Source: Hyphomicrobiales bacterium
GTDB taxonomy: Bacteria; Pseudomonadota; Alphaproteobacteria; Rhizobiales; Beijerinckiaceae
DNA: 64,000 nt
NCBI GenBank assembly: GCA_027484655.1
Contig: JAIXSM010000015.1
Span: 1-64,000 of the forward strand
Reading direction: 5' to 3'
A program made the translations under genes and the position numbers. Shown in pieces: positions 18,753 through 29,445 of this stretch (its first letter is position 1; the number at the start of each line of letters is the position of its first letter). The notes beneath the pieces are model-generated. The model was not told where the DNA came from and did not search any database. It worked only from the letters and a program-made list of their open reading frames with translations.

Positions 18753-19835
18753 TCAGTAGGCGATGCCGGACCCCGGCCCGAGGTACGCGCGCGCCGGCAG
18801 TCCGCCGCTCAGGCCGACACGGGGAGGCGCCGGGCGGGCTGAACTCGTCACGTCGGCGCCCACAGGAGCCATATACCGCGGCCCCGCCGGCACAGGGGCC
18901 GGAACGCCCCACGCAGGGGCTTGAGGGACAGAGGCGGCAGATTGCGCGGCGACGGGCGCGGGCGTGCGAGCCGGCCTTGCGCGCGCGGCCTCCCGGGGGC
19001 GGGCTGCGACCCTCGTCCGGGGTCGCGGGGGCGGCGCTGGCTGGGCGACGGCCTGCGGAACGACCACAGGCGCCGGCTTCGGCACCGCGCTCTCAAGGGT
19101 GACCGCCATGGGGGCCACGAAGCCTTGCGGCGCGGCGGCGGCGGCGGCGATGGTCGCCCCGCGGTCGTCCAGCCCCCTGCGGTCCATGCGGACGAGGCGC
19201 TCGATTCCGGCGCGATCGCCGCGGCGAAGCCCCTCCATCAGCGCGGCGATCTCGTCGAGGGTCATGTTGTTACGGCACATCCGCAGGCGCACGGACGCCG
19301 GCGCGGCGCCCGACATAAATCCGCCAAGACCGCCCGACTCCCCGCGAATGTCGTCGATCCACTGCCACGCGAAGACGCACCGCTCGCCATTCTCGCGACG
19401 GCCTACCGCCAGACCGAACGGTCCAAACGCATTCGACATGGGTCTTGTGACGACCATCATGGGCACGCCGCGGAACCGCGCGGCGGTCTCGATGGCGATG
19501 CCGCGTTGCGACGGCTTGCCCATTTGCAACATGCCATGGGGCGCCTCATCGCCGCCAGACGTACGGACGCTGACCTCCAGCACGTTCTCGCCGCCGCTCG
19601 CGCCGGCGAGAACGATCTCCTGTCGCGTGCCATTTCGGAAGTGCTGCTCGCGCACGCGCAGGACGCCTCCGGCCTCCACCGGCAGGGAGAGAAGCGGTTC
19701 AGCCGCAGCGTTCGCCGACAGAGGCGACAGGATCGAGGCAGTCGTGTCAACCCGGCCGACGAAGCCGCGGTCGACGCCGATCTGCTGACATCCCGCCAAC
19801 GCCGTGGCGGCGGCCAACAGGAGCAATGGTTTCAT
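18753..19835 (-). CDS. bcsN: cellulose biosynthesis protein BcsN-like lipoprotein
   Basis: Lipobox 'LLLLAAATALAGCQQ'; last gene of the bcs cluster; BcsN assignment rests on position and architecture. Confidence 0.6.
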   Translation of the reverse strand: MKPLLLLAAATALAGCQQIGVDRGFVGRVDTTASILSPLSANAAAEPLLSLPVEAGGVLRVREQHFRNGTRQEIVLAGASGGENVLEVSVRTSGGDEAPHGMLQMGKPSQRGIAIETAARFRGVPMMVVTRPMSNAFGPFGLAVGRRENGERCVFAWQWIDDIRGESGGLGGFMSGAAPASVRLRMCRNNMTLDEIAALMEGLRRGDRAGIERLVRMDRRGLDDRGATIAAAAAAPQGFVAPMAVTLESAVPKPAPVVVPQAVAQPAPPPRPRTRVAARPREAARARPARTPAPVAAQSAASVPQAPAWGVPAPVPAGPRYMAPVGADVTSSARPAPPRVGLSGGLPARAYLGPGSGIAY

Positions 19836-22321
19836 TGTTCGATCTCCGCGTTCGCCGGTTCCTGTGCAAGTTCTTGCTCAAGCTCGTTTGCGCCCGGCTC
19901 GCACCACGGCGAGGGATCCTGCCCGGGCGGGCACGTGTCCTGCGCGCCGGGGGGGCTTTTTGACAGCAGTCGTGAGAGGCGCGGGCGCCAGTCGGCGGCG
20001 AACGCCTCCATGTCCTCCCTGCGCGAGTGTTCAAACCGGTGCGCACGCGCCGCCAGATCCGGCGCGTCTTCATCGTCGCGCACGAACTCCCGGGCCCGTA
20101 AGGAATCGCGCAGCACCGCCGGCGCGTCGGCGAGCGGATCGTCCGGAATGCTGGCGGTCGGCGTCATGTCCACCCCATCGCCGCCAAGCGCGGCGTTGCG
20201 CATCAACACGCCGGCCTGCCCGGGCGCCACGCGGGGCGCGGGCGGCAAGGGCGCGCGGGAGGCTGACGCGATCGCCTGCATGGCTTGATGCGGATCGACG
20301 AACGCAGGCGCGTTCGCGGCGGCCGCTCCCTCGCTCGCCCATGCGGTGCCCGCCGGGGCGACCTGGGCGGAATGCGGCGCGTCCGCCGCGGTCTGCCCGT
20401 TGGCGCCGGGGAGCAGGCTGAACCCCCAGCGCTCGTAGGGCATGGCGCTCACGCCTTGCACGCGGCGCGCGACCAGTTGAGCGGGCGCAGGCTGCTCCAT
20501 ACGCAGCGCCGTCTGGGCCGCAGGCGGCGCCGCGCTCGCAGCGGGCCGGCCCATGAGCTTGCCCGACGATGCGAAACGCCGGTGGTTCTCCAACTCCACG
20601 GCGGCAGGAAACTCCCCGCGGGCAAACTTCGGCAACTGATCGTTCGCGACCGGCAGAAGGTGTTGGCCCCACGATTGCGGCGCCCAGTGTTGTGACGCCA
20701 TGCCGGCGGCGGGCGGCGGCGACGCTCCAAAGTGACGCGGCGCTGCGTGAACCGGCGCGGGCTGGGGCGCAAGCGCCCGCGTGGCGGCGGGAGCGACGCG
20801 GCCTGACGCCAGCAGATCGCATGGGGAAGGCGGGCGCTGGTAGCCATCCGGGAACAGCAACGCGAGAGCCTTGGGAAAGAGCCCGTCATAGCGGTTGGCG
20901 AGCTCGAAGAAATCCTTGGTGCGCTTGAGTTTCTGCGATGCAAGCATCAGCCCGACAACCGTTGTCTCCTTCGGATACCAGGCGACGGCGCGCTGGAACC
21001 ATTCGTAGGCGGCCTCGAACTGGCACGTGTTGTAGGCGTACCAGCCCAGCGCCTGCGCCCCCTCGCCGGACGCCAGATCCACGGTCACTTGCGCGTAGCG
21101 CGCGAGACGCTCGGGCTCCACATACGGCGGGACCGGATTGGTGAGTTGCGCCTCCAGAACATCGATGTACAGGATCGCATTGTTCGCCAGCGGTTCGCGC
21201 CAGGCGAACGCCACCTCCTCCGCCTCGCGCAGCATTCCCTTCTCGCGCAGCACGTGCGCAAGACCGTGCGCCACCATGGCGTCGCCGCCGCGCTCCAGCG
21301 CGAGCTTGAACCACTCCAGCGCCTCGCTGTACTGCCTGTTCTTCAGGTGGTGCCACGCCACAAGGCCTGACTGATTGGCGTCATTCACGCCGCGCGCGTA
21401 AGCCTCGAACGTGCGCACCTCGGCCGCAGGAACGGGCTCCGGGCGCTCATCGTGGAGATAGGCGCTGATGCGCGCACGCGTGATGTCGATGGCGAGGGGC
21501 GCGAGATCGCTGCGCCCCGCCTCGTCGATGCGCGCTTCGACAAGCAGTTTTTCGACCTCGCTCATGCGCATGGTGTCCATCGCCTTCTGGATGGTGGCGA
21601 TGCGATCTTTCGGGTCAGGCGCAGTGCGCAGGATGGAGCGGTATATGTCGAGCGCTTCGCCGGTCTGCTTCATGCGCGCGTACGTCTCGGCCACGGTCCA
21701 TTGCAGATCGATGTCGGCGCGGTCGCCGCCATAGCCGTCCTGTCGCACGGCGGCGATGATGTCGTTGAGCTGTCCGGCGCGCCACATGCCCATGAGCCGC
21801 AGCCGCAACTCCTTGCGCGCGATCTTGTCGGTGAGATCCTTCGAGGGACGCCAGTCGGGCTCCTGCTTCTGGCGCAGCTCGATGGCGGCGCGCAGTTCGT
21901 CCATGCGATCCGCGCCGAACAGATCCCACAATGGCTGCTCGTCCTCGCTGGATGTGCTCGCCGGCTCCACCAGCGTCTCGGGCGGTCGCCAGTACGGATA
22001 GAGCCGCTGCAGGCGCTCGATCTCAAGTGCCACCCGGCGGGTCTGGTTCTGCGCCGCGTAGTAGCGCAACGCAGTCTCGTCGGGGCCGCCTTCCTCGGCG
22101 TCGATGGGCTTGATGGCCAGCGCCGGCGCGCGCCTTTGCGGCTGCGGGGCCGGAACAGGCGCAGCCTCCTTTTGCGAGGGGCCGACGGCCCGCCCGGCCG
22201 GCGACGGCTGCTGGGGCGCCTCAACAAGAAAGCCATGCGTCGCAGGCGTCTGTGCGTGCGCGCCGGTGATGGCGACGGCGGACGCGGACACAAGGAGCAG
22301 GCGGGTCAGCCGGGCTGGCAT
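19832..22321 (-). CDS. TPR-repeat protein of the cellulose operon (BcsK-like?)
   Basis: Signal peptide; TPR-type helical pairs ('DIDLQWTVAETYARMKQTGEALDIYRSILRTAPD', 'EWFKLALERGGDAMVAHGLAHVLREKGM'); ATGA-type overlap with BcsN-like gene; no recognisable beta-barrel domain. Confidence 0.7.
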   Translation of the reverse strand: MPARLTRLLLVSASAVAITGAHAQTPATHGFLVEAPQQPSPAGRAVGPSQKEAAPVPAPQPQRRAPALAIKPIDAEEGGPDETALRYYAAQNQTRRVALEIERLQRLYPYWRPPETLVEPASTSSEDEQPLWDLFGADRMDELRAAIELRQKQEPDWRPSKDLTDKIARKELRLRLMGMWRAGQLNDIIAAVRQDGYGGDRADIDLQWTVAETYARMKQTGEALDIYRSILRTAPDPKDRIATIQKAMDTMRMSEVEKLLVEARIDEAGRSDLAPLAIDITRARISAYLHDERPEPVPAAEVRTFEAYARGVNDANQSGLVAWHHLKNRQYSEALEWFKLALERGGDAMVAHGLAHVLREKGMLREAEEVAFAWREPLANNAILYIDVLEAQLTNPVPPYVEPERLARYAQVTVDLASGEGAQALGWYAYNTCQFEAAYEWFQRAVAWYPKETTVVGLMLASQKLKRTKDFFELANRYDGLFPKALALLFPDGYQRPPSPCDLLASGRVAPAATRALAPQPAPVHAAPRHFGASPPPAAGMASQHWAPQSWGQHLLPVANDQLPKFARGEFPAAVELENHRRFASSGKLMGRPAASAAPPAAQTALRMEQPAPAQLVARRVQGVSAMPYERWGFSLLPGANGQTAADAPHSAQVAPAGTAWASEGAAAANAPAFVDPHQAMQAIASASRAPLPPAPRVAPGQAGVLMRNAALGGDGVDMTPTASIPDDPLADAPAVLRDSLRAREFVRDDEDAPDLAARAHRFEHSRREDMEAFAADWRPRLSRLLSKSPPGAQDTCPPGQDPSPWCEPGANELEQELAQEPANAEIEQ

Positions 22322-23472
22322 GAATTGTACCTCATGTTGGCGGCGGTGATCGCAAGCAATTGGATGGTGGCGGCGTAGTAGTGCTCGCCGTCGCGCAGCG
22401 TGCGGAAGTCCGGGCTGGCGGGCTTCTGCTCAAGGGCGCAGGCGAGCAGCGTCGCAATGGCGCCATAACCGCGCTCGGTCAGGCGGTCCGCCTCGGCGCC
22501 TGTGTCGAGGTTGATGGTGGCGAGCCCGCGGGTTCGCTGCGCCCACGCATGGAAAGCGGCGTAATGCTCCCAGTCGCCGACGCCCGCCCATGCGAGATAC
22601 AGCGGGATGCGGATGGCGTTGTAGGAGAACTGGCGCGGGAAGCCGTCGGCCGGTCGCGGCGCGTCCCCGCGCACCGTGATCCAGTCCGCCGGCAACTGGC
22701 TGTCGCCGAAGCGCGCGGCGCGGATCTGATCGAGGCCCGTCTGGATCAGCCCGCGCCAATCGACCTCCGGCGCCACGCTGGAGAGCCGGGCGAAGGCGGG
22801 AAACACGTAGTAGGAAAGATTGATGATGGGGCCGTCCGGCCGGTCGCTGGCGCTGAAGCCCAGCACGCCCGGCAGCAGAATGGCGCCGCGCGGGGTCTTG
22901 AACAGCACGGTCTTGCGCGCAAGCTCCACCGCGATGCGCCGTCCGGACGCCCGATGGGACGCGTCAGCCCACAACTCCGCCGCTTCCGCCAGCGCCCACG
23001 CCACGAGCACATCGCCATCCGTGGCGTTGTTCATGTCGGTGACCGCAGGCCGCTGCCCGGGCGTCCAGCGCCATGCAAGAAGCTGGTCGTCGCGCACCAT
23101 CAGGTTGGCGCGGGTCCAGCCCCAGATGCGCTCGAAGGTCGGCCTGTCGTTGGCCGCCACCGCGAGCAACATGCCGTAGCCCTGCCCCTCGCTGTGGCTG
23201 ATCTGGCCGTTGGCGGTGTCGATCACGCGCCCTGATTGCGTGACGAACCGCTGCTTGTAGGCCTGCCAGGCCTGGGGCGCGTTCAGCGTGCCCCCGAGCG
23301 GCAGGGAGCGTCCATCGAGCTTGCGCATGGTCCGCGCAGGCTCGCCCTGCGCCGACGCGGGCGCATCAACAGCGGGGATTTTCTGCGCCTGCGGCTGAGG
23401 CGTCTGCGCACGGGCGTGGAGCGGCAGGGCGCAGACCGCAACGAGCGAGGCGAGAAGAACGATGAATCTCAT
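22306..23472 (-). CDS. bcsZ: glycosyl hydrolase family 8 endoglucanase BcsZ
   Basis: 'WQAYKQRFVTQSGRVIDTANGQISHSEGQGYGMLLAVAANDRPTFERIWGWTRANL...DGDVLVAWALAEAAELW'; start at the M of 'MRFIVLLASLVAV'. Confidence 0.93.
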   Translation of the reverse strand: MRFIVLLASLVAVCALPLHARAQTPQPQAQKIPAVDAPASAQGEPARTMRKLDGRSLPLGGTLNAPQAWQAYKQRFVTQSGRVIDTANGQISHSEGQGYGMLLAVAANDRPTFERIWGWTRANLMVRDDQLLAWRWTPGQRPAVTDMNNATDGDVLVAWALAEAAELWADASHRASGRRIAVELARKTVLFKTPRGAILLPGVLGFSASDRPDGPIINLSYYVFPAFARLSSVAPEVDWRGLIQTGLDQIRAARFGDSQLPADWITVRGDAPRPADGFPRQFSYNAIRIPLYLAWAGVGDWEHYAAFHAWAQRTRGLATINLDTGAEADRLTERGYGAIATLLACALEQKPASPDFRTLRDGEHYYAATIQLLAITAANMRYNSCQPG

Positions 23473-26135
23473 GGCTCGTTCCTGCGTCCTGCGTTTGCGA
23501 CAAGGGTTGCGGTGGTGAACGCCAGCAATACGGCTGCGAGAAACGCCAGCAGCACGTACGCCTTGCTGTTGAGCGAAAACCATCCGGCGACGATGAGGCG
23601 CGCGTTCTGAACGCTGAAGGGCTGGGTGGAGATCAGCTGCGCATCGGTGGCGGCGACCGGCACGGCCTGCGCGTCGGAGCTGTTCAGAACGGCCATGCGG
23701 CCAGCCACCTGACGCCAGACGCGCGGGTCCACGAGGCACGCGACGGACTGTTGCAGAGTCGCAGCGTCTGGCGCGACAACCACCGTGCGCACGTCGCTTG
23801 CGCTCGCGCCCAGAAGGCCCTGCGCGACCACGAGCGGCGTATGCCGTGTGAGAATCGGCGCGGCGGGCTCGCCGTCGCCCCGCATCCACACCGCGTCGCG
23901 CGCCGCGGCCACCTTGCCGAGAGCCCAGCGGCTCACGGACTCGGCGCCCGAAAGCATGCGCCCGAAATAGCCTGGCCCGCCGCGAAGCTCCGAGTCCCAC
24001 TCGTCGTAGAGATCGCGCTCGCTGGCGGGGCCGCGCTGCTGCGTCTGCCCGACAGCCTGCGCGGTGGCGAGCCCCGCCATGCGCTCGGCCCGGCGGAAGC
24101 CGCCCTGCGGCGTCGGCATGTGGCACGAGGCGGGAAAGTTGCGCTGAAGCACGAGGCGATGACGCGCCATCTGCTCCGCGCGGGACAGCGATTCCGCCGC
24201 GCTGGCGCCCTGCCCCTCCATGCGGTCACGCCAGGCGTTGAACAGGTCATTCCGCTCCAGCCCGACGCTCTTCAGCATCTCGCTATCGAGTGCGCTCGCG
24301 GGCGCGACGATGAGAGCCGGCCCCTCGCCGGAAGCGGGCAAGGTGGAGCGCAGGCGAAAGTTGATCGGCCGGCCCGCGGCGATGGCGAAGTGGGTGGCCA
24401 GCGTGGCGGCGGCCGCAACGGACTCCCGGCTGGGCGCGGGCACGCTCAGCGTGGGCCGCGTTTCGGCGCCGACGTACGGGAAGGCGCCCGTGGCCGTCAC
24501 CGCGAGATCGGGCATCCGCGCGATGCGGGCGATCTGCGGGAGTTCGATGGTTGTGCTGTCGAGGAACAGGAAGCGCTTGGCCCCGGCTGTGGCGGCGAGC
24601 GGATCGCAGGCTCTGTCGGACGCTATCGGCAACTGCGCCTCGATCTCGATGCGGTTCAATCCCGGCCGCATGGCGCCGAGCGGCAGTTGCATCGGGTTTT
24701 GCTTGAACACGTCTCCCGCAGCCTTGGTGAGCTTGGTGCTCATCACGTGGCGACCGTTGACGCTGACGATAACCTGCGCGCCCGCGCTCAACCCCGGCGC
24801 GTAGCCCCCGGCGAGATCAAGGGTCGCCTTGCCATAATCCGCGGAATAAAAATCCGGCGGCAGGATGAGATTGAAAGCGGCGCGGAACAGGCGTCCGGAA
24901 AACTCCTGGCTGGCGACGCCCAGATCACGCAAGCGCACCACTTCGCCCCCGCCAACGCGATAGCCGGGGAACGCGGCGGCGGCGCGCACGCCTTCCGCAG
25001 ATCCCTTGTTGCTGGCGGCGACGGCGAACTGCTGCAAGGCCTCCTGCACGTCGTCGTCGGTGCGGCCCGTGGCCACGATGGTGGCGCGACGCCCGTCGCG
25101 CGCTGGCGCGACGAACACGGTTGGGCCATGCACGCCGGGCACGGCGATGGTCTCAAGCAGGCCGCGAATCTCCTCCAGCGGACCAACGACGAGGTTCACG
25201 CCATGTTCGCCCTGCGCGAGCGGACCAAAGTCGACCACCGGCTGGGCGAACCGCCCCAGCAGCGAGATCATTTGCGTGGCGCGGATGATCCGCTCAACCG
25301 ACCCCATTGTCGCCTTCTGCGGCGTCACGGCGCGGATGGGCAGGGCGCCCTGCTCGTCAACCGGCAGCGCCGCAAGGTCCGCAATGCTCGTCACGCCAGG
25401 GTCGGCGCGCGGCGTCAACAGCCCGGTCTGGGTGGGATCAATTTGCGTCCACAACTCGTAGGTCGCCTCCAGCGAGCAATCGACGCGATGGCGCTGCTCG
25501 GCGGTCACGCGAATGGAGTTGAACCCCGGCTTCACAAGACCAGCCGGAATATCGAACGTGGCGCTGCGCACGCCCCGCGTGCCAACGATGTTCGTGCGCC
25601 CCACCGCGATATCATTGATGGTGACGGTGAGATACGACGCCTCCGGCATCACCGAGACGGCGGCCAGATAGGCGACGCGGAATTGCAGGCGGTTCTGCGC
25701 CTGCGCTTCGGTCACGAACATCGGCCATTCGGATTGGGCGATCTCACCGGCGAGACGGAAGCCCTGAATGTTGTTCGTGAGGTGCCGGATCGTGTGTGTG
25801 GGGACCGGCGGCGGGGCCGGCGGACGAAGCAGACTCGCAGGGCCAGCCGCCGGGCGAGGATCGCCGTTGCGCGCAGCCGGCGTCAACGGCGCGGGTGCGG
25901 TCGAGGACAGGCCGGGCGCAAGAACGGGCGCCGGGGCGGGCGCGAGCGCGTTCACGCGGCCTGCCGCAGCGCCGCTTGCCGCCGCGCCGCTTGCCACCGC
26001 GCCGCCTGCCGGCGTGCGCTGGAGGCTTTCCAGAGCAGGCGGAGAGGCCTGCTGGGCGAGCGCGGGCGCAGCCAGCGTCCATGAGAGGGCCGCCACAAGC
26101 GCGGCGCGCATGGTTGTTCTTGCGTTCCCGGTCAC
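23469..26135 (-). CDS. bcsB: cellulose synthase regulatory/periplasmic subunit BcsB
   Basis: Signal peptide, two carbohydrate-binding-like halves, C-terminal TM, between bcsA and bcsZ. Confidence 0.92.
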   Translation of the reverse strand: MTGNARTTMRAALVAALSWTLAAPALAQQASPPALESLQRTPAGGAVASGAAASGAAAGRVNALAPAPAPVLAPGLSSTAPAPLTPAARNGDPRPAAGPASLLRPPAPPPVPTHTIRHLTNNIQGFRLAGEIAQSEWPMFVTEAQAQNRLQFRVAYLAAVSVMPEASYLTVTINDIAVGRTNIVGTRGVRSATFDIPAGLVKPGFNSIRVTAEQRHRVDCSLEATYELWTQIDPTQTGLLTPRADPGVTSIADLAALPVDEQGALPIRAVTPQKATMGSVERIIRATQMISLLGRFAQPVVDFGPLAQGEHGVNLVVGPLEEIRGLLETIAVPGVHGPTVFVAPARDGRRATIVATGRTDDDVQEALQQFAVAASNKGSAEGVRAAAAFPGYRVGGGEVVRLRDLGVASQEFSGRLFRAAFNLILPPDFYSADYGKATLDLAGGYAPGLSAGAQVIVSVNGRHVMSTKLTKAAGDVFKQNPMQLPLGAMRPGLNRIEIEAQLPIASDRACDPLAATAGAKRFLFLDSTTIELPQIARIARMPDLAVTATGAFPYVGAETRPTLSVPAPSRESVAAAATLATHFAIAAGRPINFRLRSTLPASGEGPALIVAPASALDSEMLKSVGLERNDLFNAWRDRMEGQGASAAESLSRAEQMARHRLVLQRNFPASCHMPTPQGGFRRAERMAGLATAQAVGQTQQRGPASERDLYDEWDSELRGGPGYFGRMLSGAESVSRWALGKVAAARDAVWMRGDGEPAAPILTRHTPLVVAQGLLGASASDVRTVVVAPDAATLQQSVACLVDPRVWRQVAGRMAVLNSSDAQAVPVAATDAQLISTQPFSVQNARLIVAGWFSLNSKAYVLLAFLAAVLLAFTTATLVANAGRRNEP

Positions 26136-28429
26136 GCGACCTTCACTCCCGTGTTGGATGTTTCGCTCTGCACGGAAGGCGTGCGGCCGGCAGCGACCAG
26201 CGTGCGCAGCCAGTGCGTAGCCGGCTGCGGATGAGCGCCCTCCTCCGCAGCGGGGGCCGCGCCGTCCCGGCGTAGCGCATAAGCGGCGGCGCGCACCGGC
26301 TCGATCACGCCCCAGACGACAAACTGCCAGCTGCCGGCGAAGATGCTCTTGTGTTTGCGGCGCGACGCGAGAAAGCGGGGCAACGCCTCCGAGTCGCCGT
26401 ACATCAGGTCCGCGAGAACATAGTATCCGCGCGGGCTCAGCTCCTCGAACTGGAAACCATAGATCGCGCGCCCGTCCGCGGCGCTCATGCGCTTCAGGGC
26501 CAGCGGCAAGGCGTCGGAGGGCGCAATCACGCCGCTGAAGGATTCAATCGTCAGCAGGCCGCGCGTCACACCGGGTCGCAGCTCCACCGGCGCCTTGTCG
26601 GCGAGCGCAAGGGCGCAGCCGCCGGCGGACACGTTCACAACATCAACCGCGACGGGAACGCCGTCCACGAACAGATGACCCTGCCTCGAAATCCCAAGTC
26701 TGGGATGCCTGTCAGCCTGCCTGCGCTCCGCAACCGCGCCCAGCGCCGCGCCCGCAATCAAAAGGTTGAACAGGTTCCACAGTCCAACGACGACCATAAG
26801 CTCGGAGACCGCCGGCTCGTTGAAGTAGCGCCAGACCGATACGCCGCCCCCCGCGAGCAGCAACCCATAGATCAGGAAGAAGGGCCACGCGAGTTCCGAA
26901 AGATGATCGTTCTCCAGCGAAAGACCCTTCGCGGTGACGTTGAACGTCGGCTTGCGCGGATTGGCGACGACCGAGACGAGCGCCTTCGACAGGAATACGC
27001 CCTGGATGTACTCGTAAAGCTCGGAGATCCAGGGCCAGCGCAGCTTTCCATAAAGGTAGTTCTGCATCATCAGGTTCACGACCATGTAGGTGGCCGTGTA
27101 GGCGATGGCCTCATCCAGGTTCGAGACGAACACCTTGATGTCGAGGAGAATGAACAGCAGCGGCGCAAGCATGAAAACAAGCCGCGGCATGGGGAAAAGC
27201 CAGAATGTCATGCTGGAGAGGTAGGCGGCCTTTTGTATGGGGCGCAGGCCTTGCTTGAAAATCGGGTTCTTCAGCAGGAAGATCTGCATCATGCCCTGAC
27301 ACCAGCGCGAGCGCTGGCCGATGAACGAGGCGAACGTCTCGGGTTGCAGGCCGGCAATGAGCGGCTTGTCAACGAAAACGCTCGTCCAGCCCTGCGAGTG
27401 CAGGTCGAGCGCTGTCTCGCAATCCTCTGTGATGGTGATGCCGGAGAAGCCGCCCACGGTCGCAAGCGCGGACCGGCGCAGGAGCGCCGCCGAACCGCAG
27501 AAGAACGAACCGTTCCACTTGTCGAGGCCACGCTGGATCGACGAGTAGAACATCTCGTTCTCGGAAGGCATCCGATCAAACGTGCGCAGGTTCTTCTCAA
27601 TAGGGTCGGGATTGAGGAAGACGTGCGGCGTCTGCACAAGAAACAGCTTGGGATCACGCGCGAAATGACCAATCGTCTCGCGCAGGAACGAGCGGAACGG
27701 GGCGTGGTCGGCGTCGAACACGACGACGATCTCGCCCTGGGACTGCGTGAGACCGTTGTTGAGATTGCCCGCCTTCGCGTGTTCGTTGCGCGCCCGCGTG
27801 AGATATTGCGCGCCCATCTGCGCGCACAGGGACGAGAGCACCGCGCGGCGCTGCCTTGCGGCCTCCGCCTTGGCCGGATTGGCGTCATTGCATTTCTGGT
27901 CCGTGCCGCCGTCGTCGAGAAGCCAGACGGTCAGCTTGTCGCGCGGATAATCCATCGACATGGCGGCGGCCATGGTGGTCGCAAGGATCGACTCGTCCTC
28001 ATTGTAGGACGGGATGAAGACATCGACCGTGGGAAGCTGATCGTCGGGATCGCGCTCAAGCGGACGACGGTTGAGCGGCTCGGCGCTGATCGTCAAGCTG
28101 ATCGCCAGAATGAGCACGCAGTAGAGTTCGGCCAGCAGCACCAGCACGCCGAAGGCCAGCCCCACCGGATCGGAGGCGGGCGGCAAGGTGCTCGTCAGTC
28201 GCCAGTAGAGGTACCGGATAACGACAAAGCCGCCGAGCGCGAGGAAAAGCTGCCGGTTGAACCGCGTCCGCGGCAGCCGCCACACCACTATCATCGCGCC
28301 GATCACGCAGAGCCCCAGCATCAACTGCGCATCAACGCTGACGGGATGGGAGAGCAGGACAAAAGCCGCGATGGCGCTGAGAACCCAGGCCGCTGCACAA
28401 ACACTGACGCTCATTGCAAATGCTTTCAA
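26132..28429 (-). CDS. bcsA: UDP-forming cellulose synthase catalytic subunit BcsA with PilZ domain
   Basis: 'VDVFIPSYNEDESILATT', 'FDADHAPFRSFL', 'TEDCETALDLHSQGW', 'QRSRWCQGMMQIF'; PilZ-region 'ERRQADRHPRLGI'. Confidence 0.96.
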   Translation of the reverse strand: MKAFAMSVSVCAAAWVLSAIAAFVLLSHPVSVDAQLMLGLCVIGAMIVVWRLPRTRFNRQLFLALGGFVVIRYLYWRLTSTLPPASDPVGLAFGVLVLLAELYCVLILAISLTISAEPLNRRPLERDPDDQLPTVDVFIPSYNEDESILATTMAAAMSMDYPRDKLTVWLLDDGGTDQKCNDANPAKAEAARQRRAVLSSLCAQMGAQYLTRARNEHAKAGNLNNGLTQSQGEIVVVFDADHAPFRSFLRETIGHFARDPKLFLVQTPHVFLNPDPIEKNLRTFDRMPSENEMFYSSIQRGLDKWNGSFFCGSAALLRRSALATVGGFSGITITEDCETALDLHSQGWTSVFVDKPLIAGLQPETFASFIGQRSRWCQGMMQIFLLKNPIFKQGLRPIQKAAYLSSMTFWLFPMPRLVFMLAPLLFILLDIKVFVSNLDEAIAYTATYMVVNLMMQNYLYGKLRWPWISELYEYIQGVFLSKALVSVVANPRKPTFNVTAKGLSLENDHLSELAWPFFLIYGLLLAGGGVSVWRYFNEPAVSELMVVVGLWNLFNLLIAGAALGAVAERRQADRHPRLGISRQGHLFVDGVPVAVDVVNVSAGGCALALADKAPVELRPGVTRGLLTIESFSGVIAPSDALPLALKRMSAADGRAIYGFQFEELSPRGYYVLADLMYGDSEALPRFLASRRKHKSIFAGSWQFVVWGVIEPVRAAAYALRRDGAAPAAEEGAHPQPATHWLRTLVAAGRTPSVQSETSNTGVKVA

Positions 28430-28537
28430 AGGGAATGACTTGACGTTAGGTCGCGTTTGTTAACGCATTTGCCAAGTTCAAGTTGGGAACCGGAAAACGG
28501 TCCGTTATGCTTTACGGATGCTTAAGGCGCGCCCGGA

Positions 28538-29287
28538 TCAGAAGGTCATCCGCGCATCAAGGATGCCGTAGGCGCCGCCGCCGCGCACACGGTCGTGGGC
28601 GTAGCCGCCGGAGACGCCGAACTGGACAGGACCAAGCTTCACGCCGCTCAAATGAAGGCCGACGCGGCCCTGCGTATAGAAAGTGTCGCCCATGGCGAGG
28701 ACTTCCGGGCCTATGTAAACCTGGTCGTAGATCGCGACGCCGGCCTTGAGGCGCATGTAGTAGGCGGCGTTGGCCGAAGACAGCGCCAGCGCGCCCGAGG
28801 CCATGGTTGTGCGGGTCGGCGTGGAGTAAAACTCCAGCACGCCCTTGAAGCCGAACGTTGAACCGGACGTCCTGTTTCTCGGGTCATAGCGGTCGAGGGT
28901 GGTGTTGAGTACGTCGAGACCGCCATACACGGAGAACTTCGTCCGGTCGGCGATCCACTCGTGGCCGACGAGAACGGCGCCTCCGGTCTGGTCGCCGCGC
29001 ACCTTGCCGACGCCGGGCGTGGTGGAGTCGTAAACATAGCTGCCCACCATGCCGCCGAGGCGCACACGCAGCCCCGTCTGCTCAAGCCCGCCGAAAGGGC
29101 CCAGCGTGCCCTGAACGACCGCGTGCTGGGCGCCGGTGACAGCGGCGATGGAGAGATCCACGCTCCCCAGCGGACTGAACGTTGTCGGCCGCCCGGACAT
29201 GGGCGCGCCCGTATACCAATCATTGGCGCTGACAGGCGATCCGGCCGCGGTCAGCACAACGGCGCTGGTGATGAGCTTGCTACGCAT
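28538..29287 (-). CDS. bcsS: cellulose biosynthesis protein BcsS-like
   Basis: Signal peptide, beta-rich outer-membrane-like protein immediately upstream of bcsA; family assignment partly from context. Confidence 0.7.
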   Translation of the reverse strand: MRSKLITSAVVLTAAGSPVSANDWYTGAPMSGRPTTFSPLGSVDLSIAAVTGAQHAVVQGTLGPFGGLEQTGLRVRLGGMVGSYVYDSTTPGVGKVRGDQTGGAVLVGHEWIADRTKFSVYGGLDVLNTTLDRYDPRNRTSGSTFGFKGVLEFYSTPTRTTMASGALALSSANAAYYMRLKAGVAIYDQVYIGPEVLAMGDTFYTQGRVGLHLSGVKLGPVQFGVSGGYAHDRVRGGGAYGILDARMTF

Positions 29288-29445
29288 CTGTGACCCTTAC
29301 GCATGGCGGGTAGTCGCGTCGGCGCGGGCGTTCCGCACCAGTCCGGGCTCCTGCTGGGTCAACATTTTACGCTTCCGCTTAAGTAGTAGTTAAGGTCAAG
29401 AAAAGCGGCGCGGATACGCTTTACGAAGGGTGAACGGCGGCCCAA

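Noticed and set aside
22306-24126. 606-aa version of BcsZ
   Set aside because: The first ~218 residues overlap bcsB out of frame; the signal peptide at 23472 defines the real start.
23751-28438. Long plus-strand ORFs (777 aa, 695 aa) opposite bcsB and bcsA
   Set aside because: Shadow ORFs of high-GC coding DNA; opposite strand encodes recognisable BcsB/BcsA.
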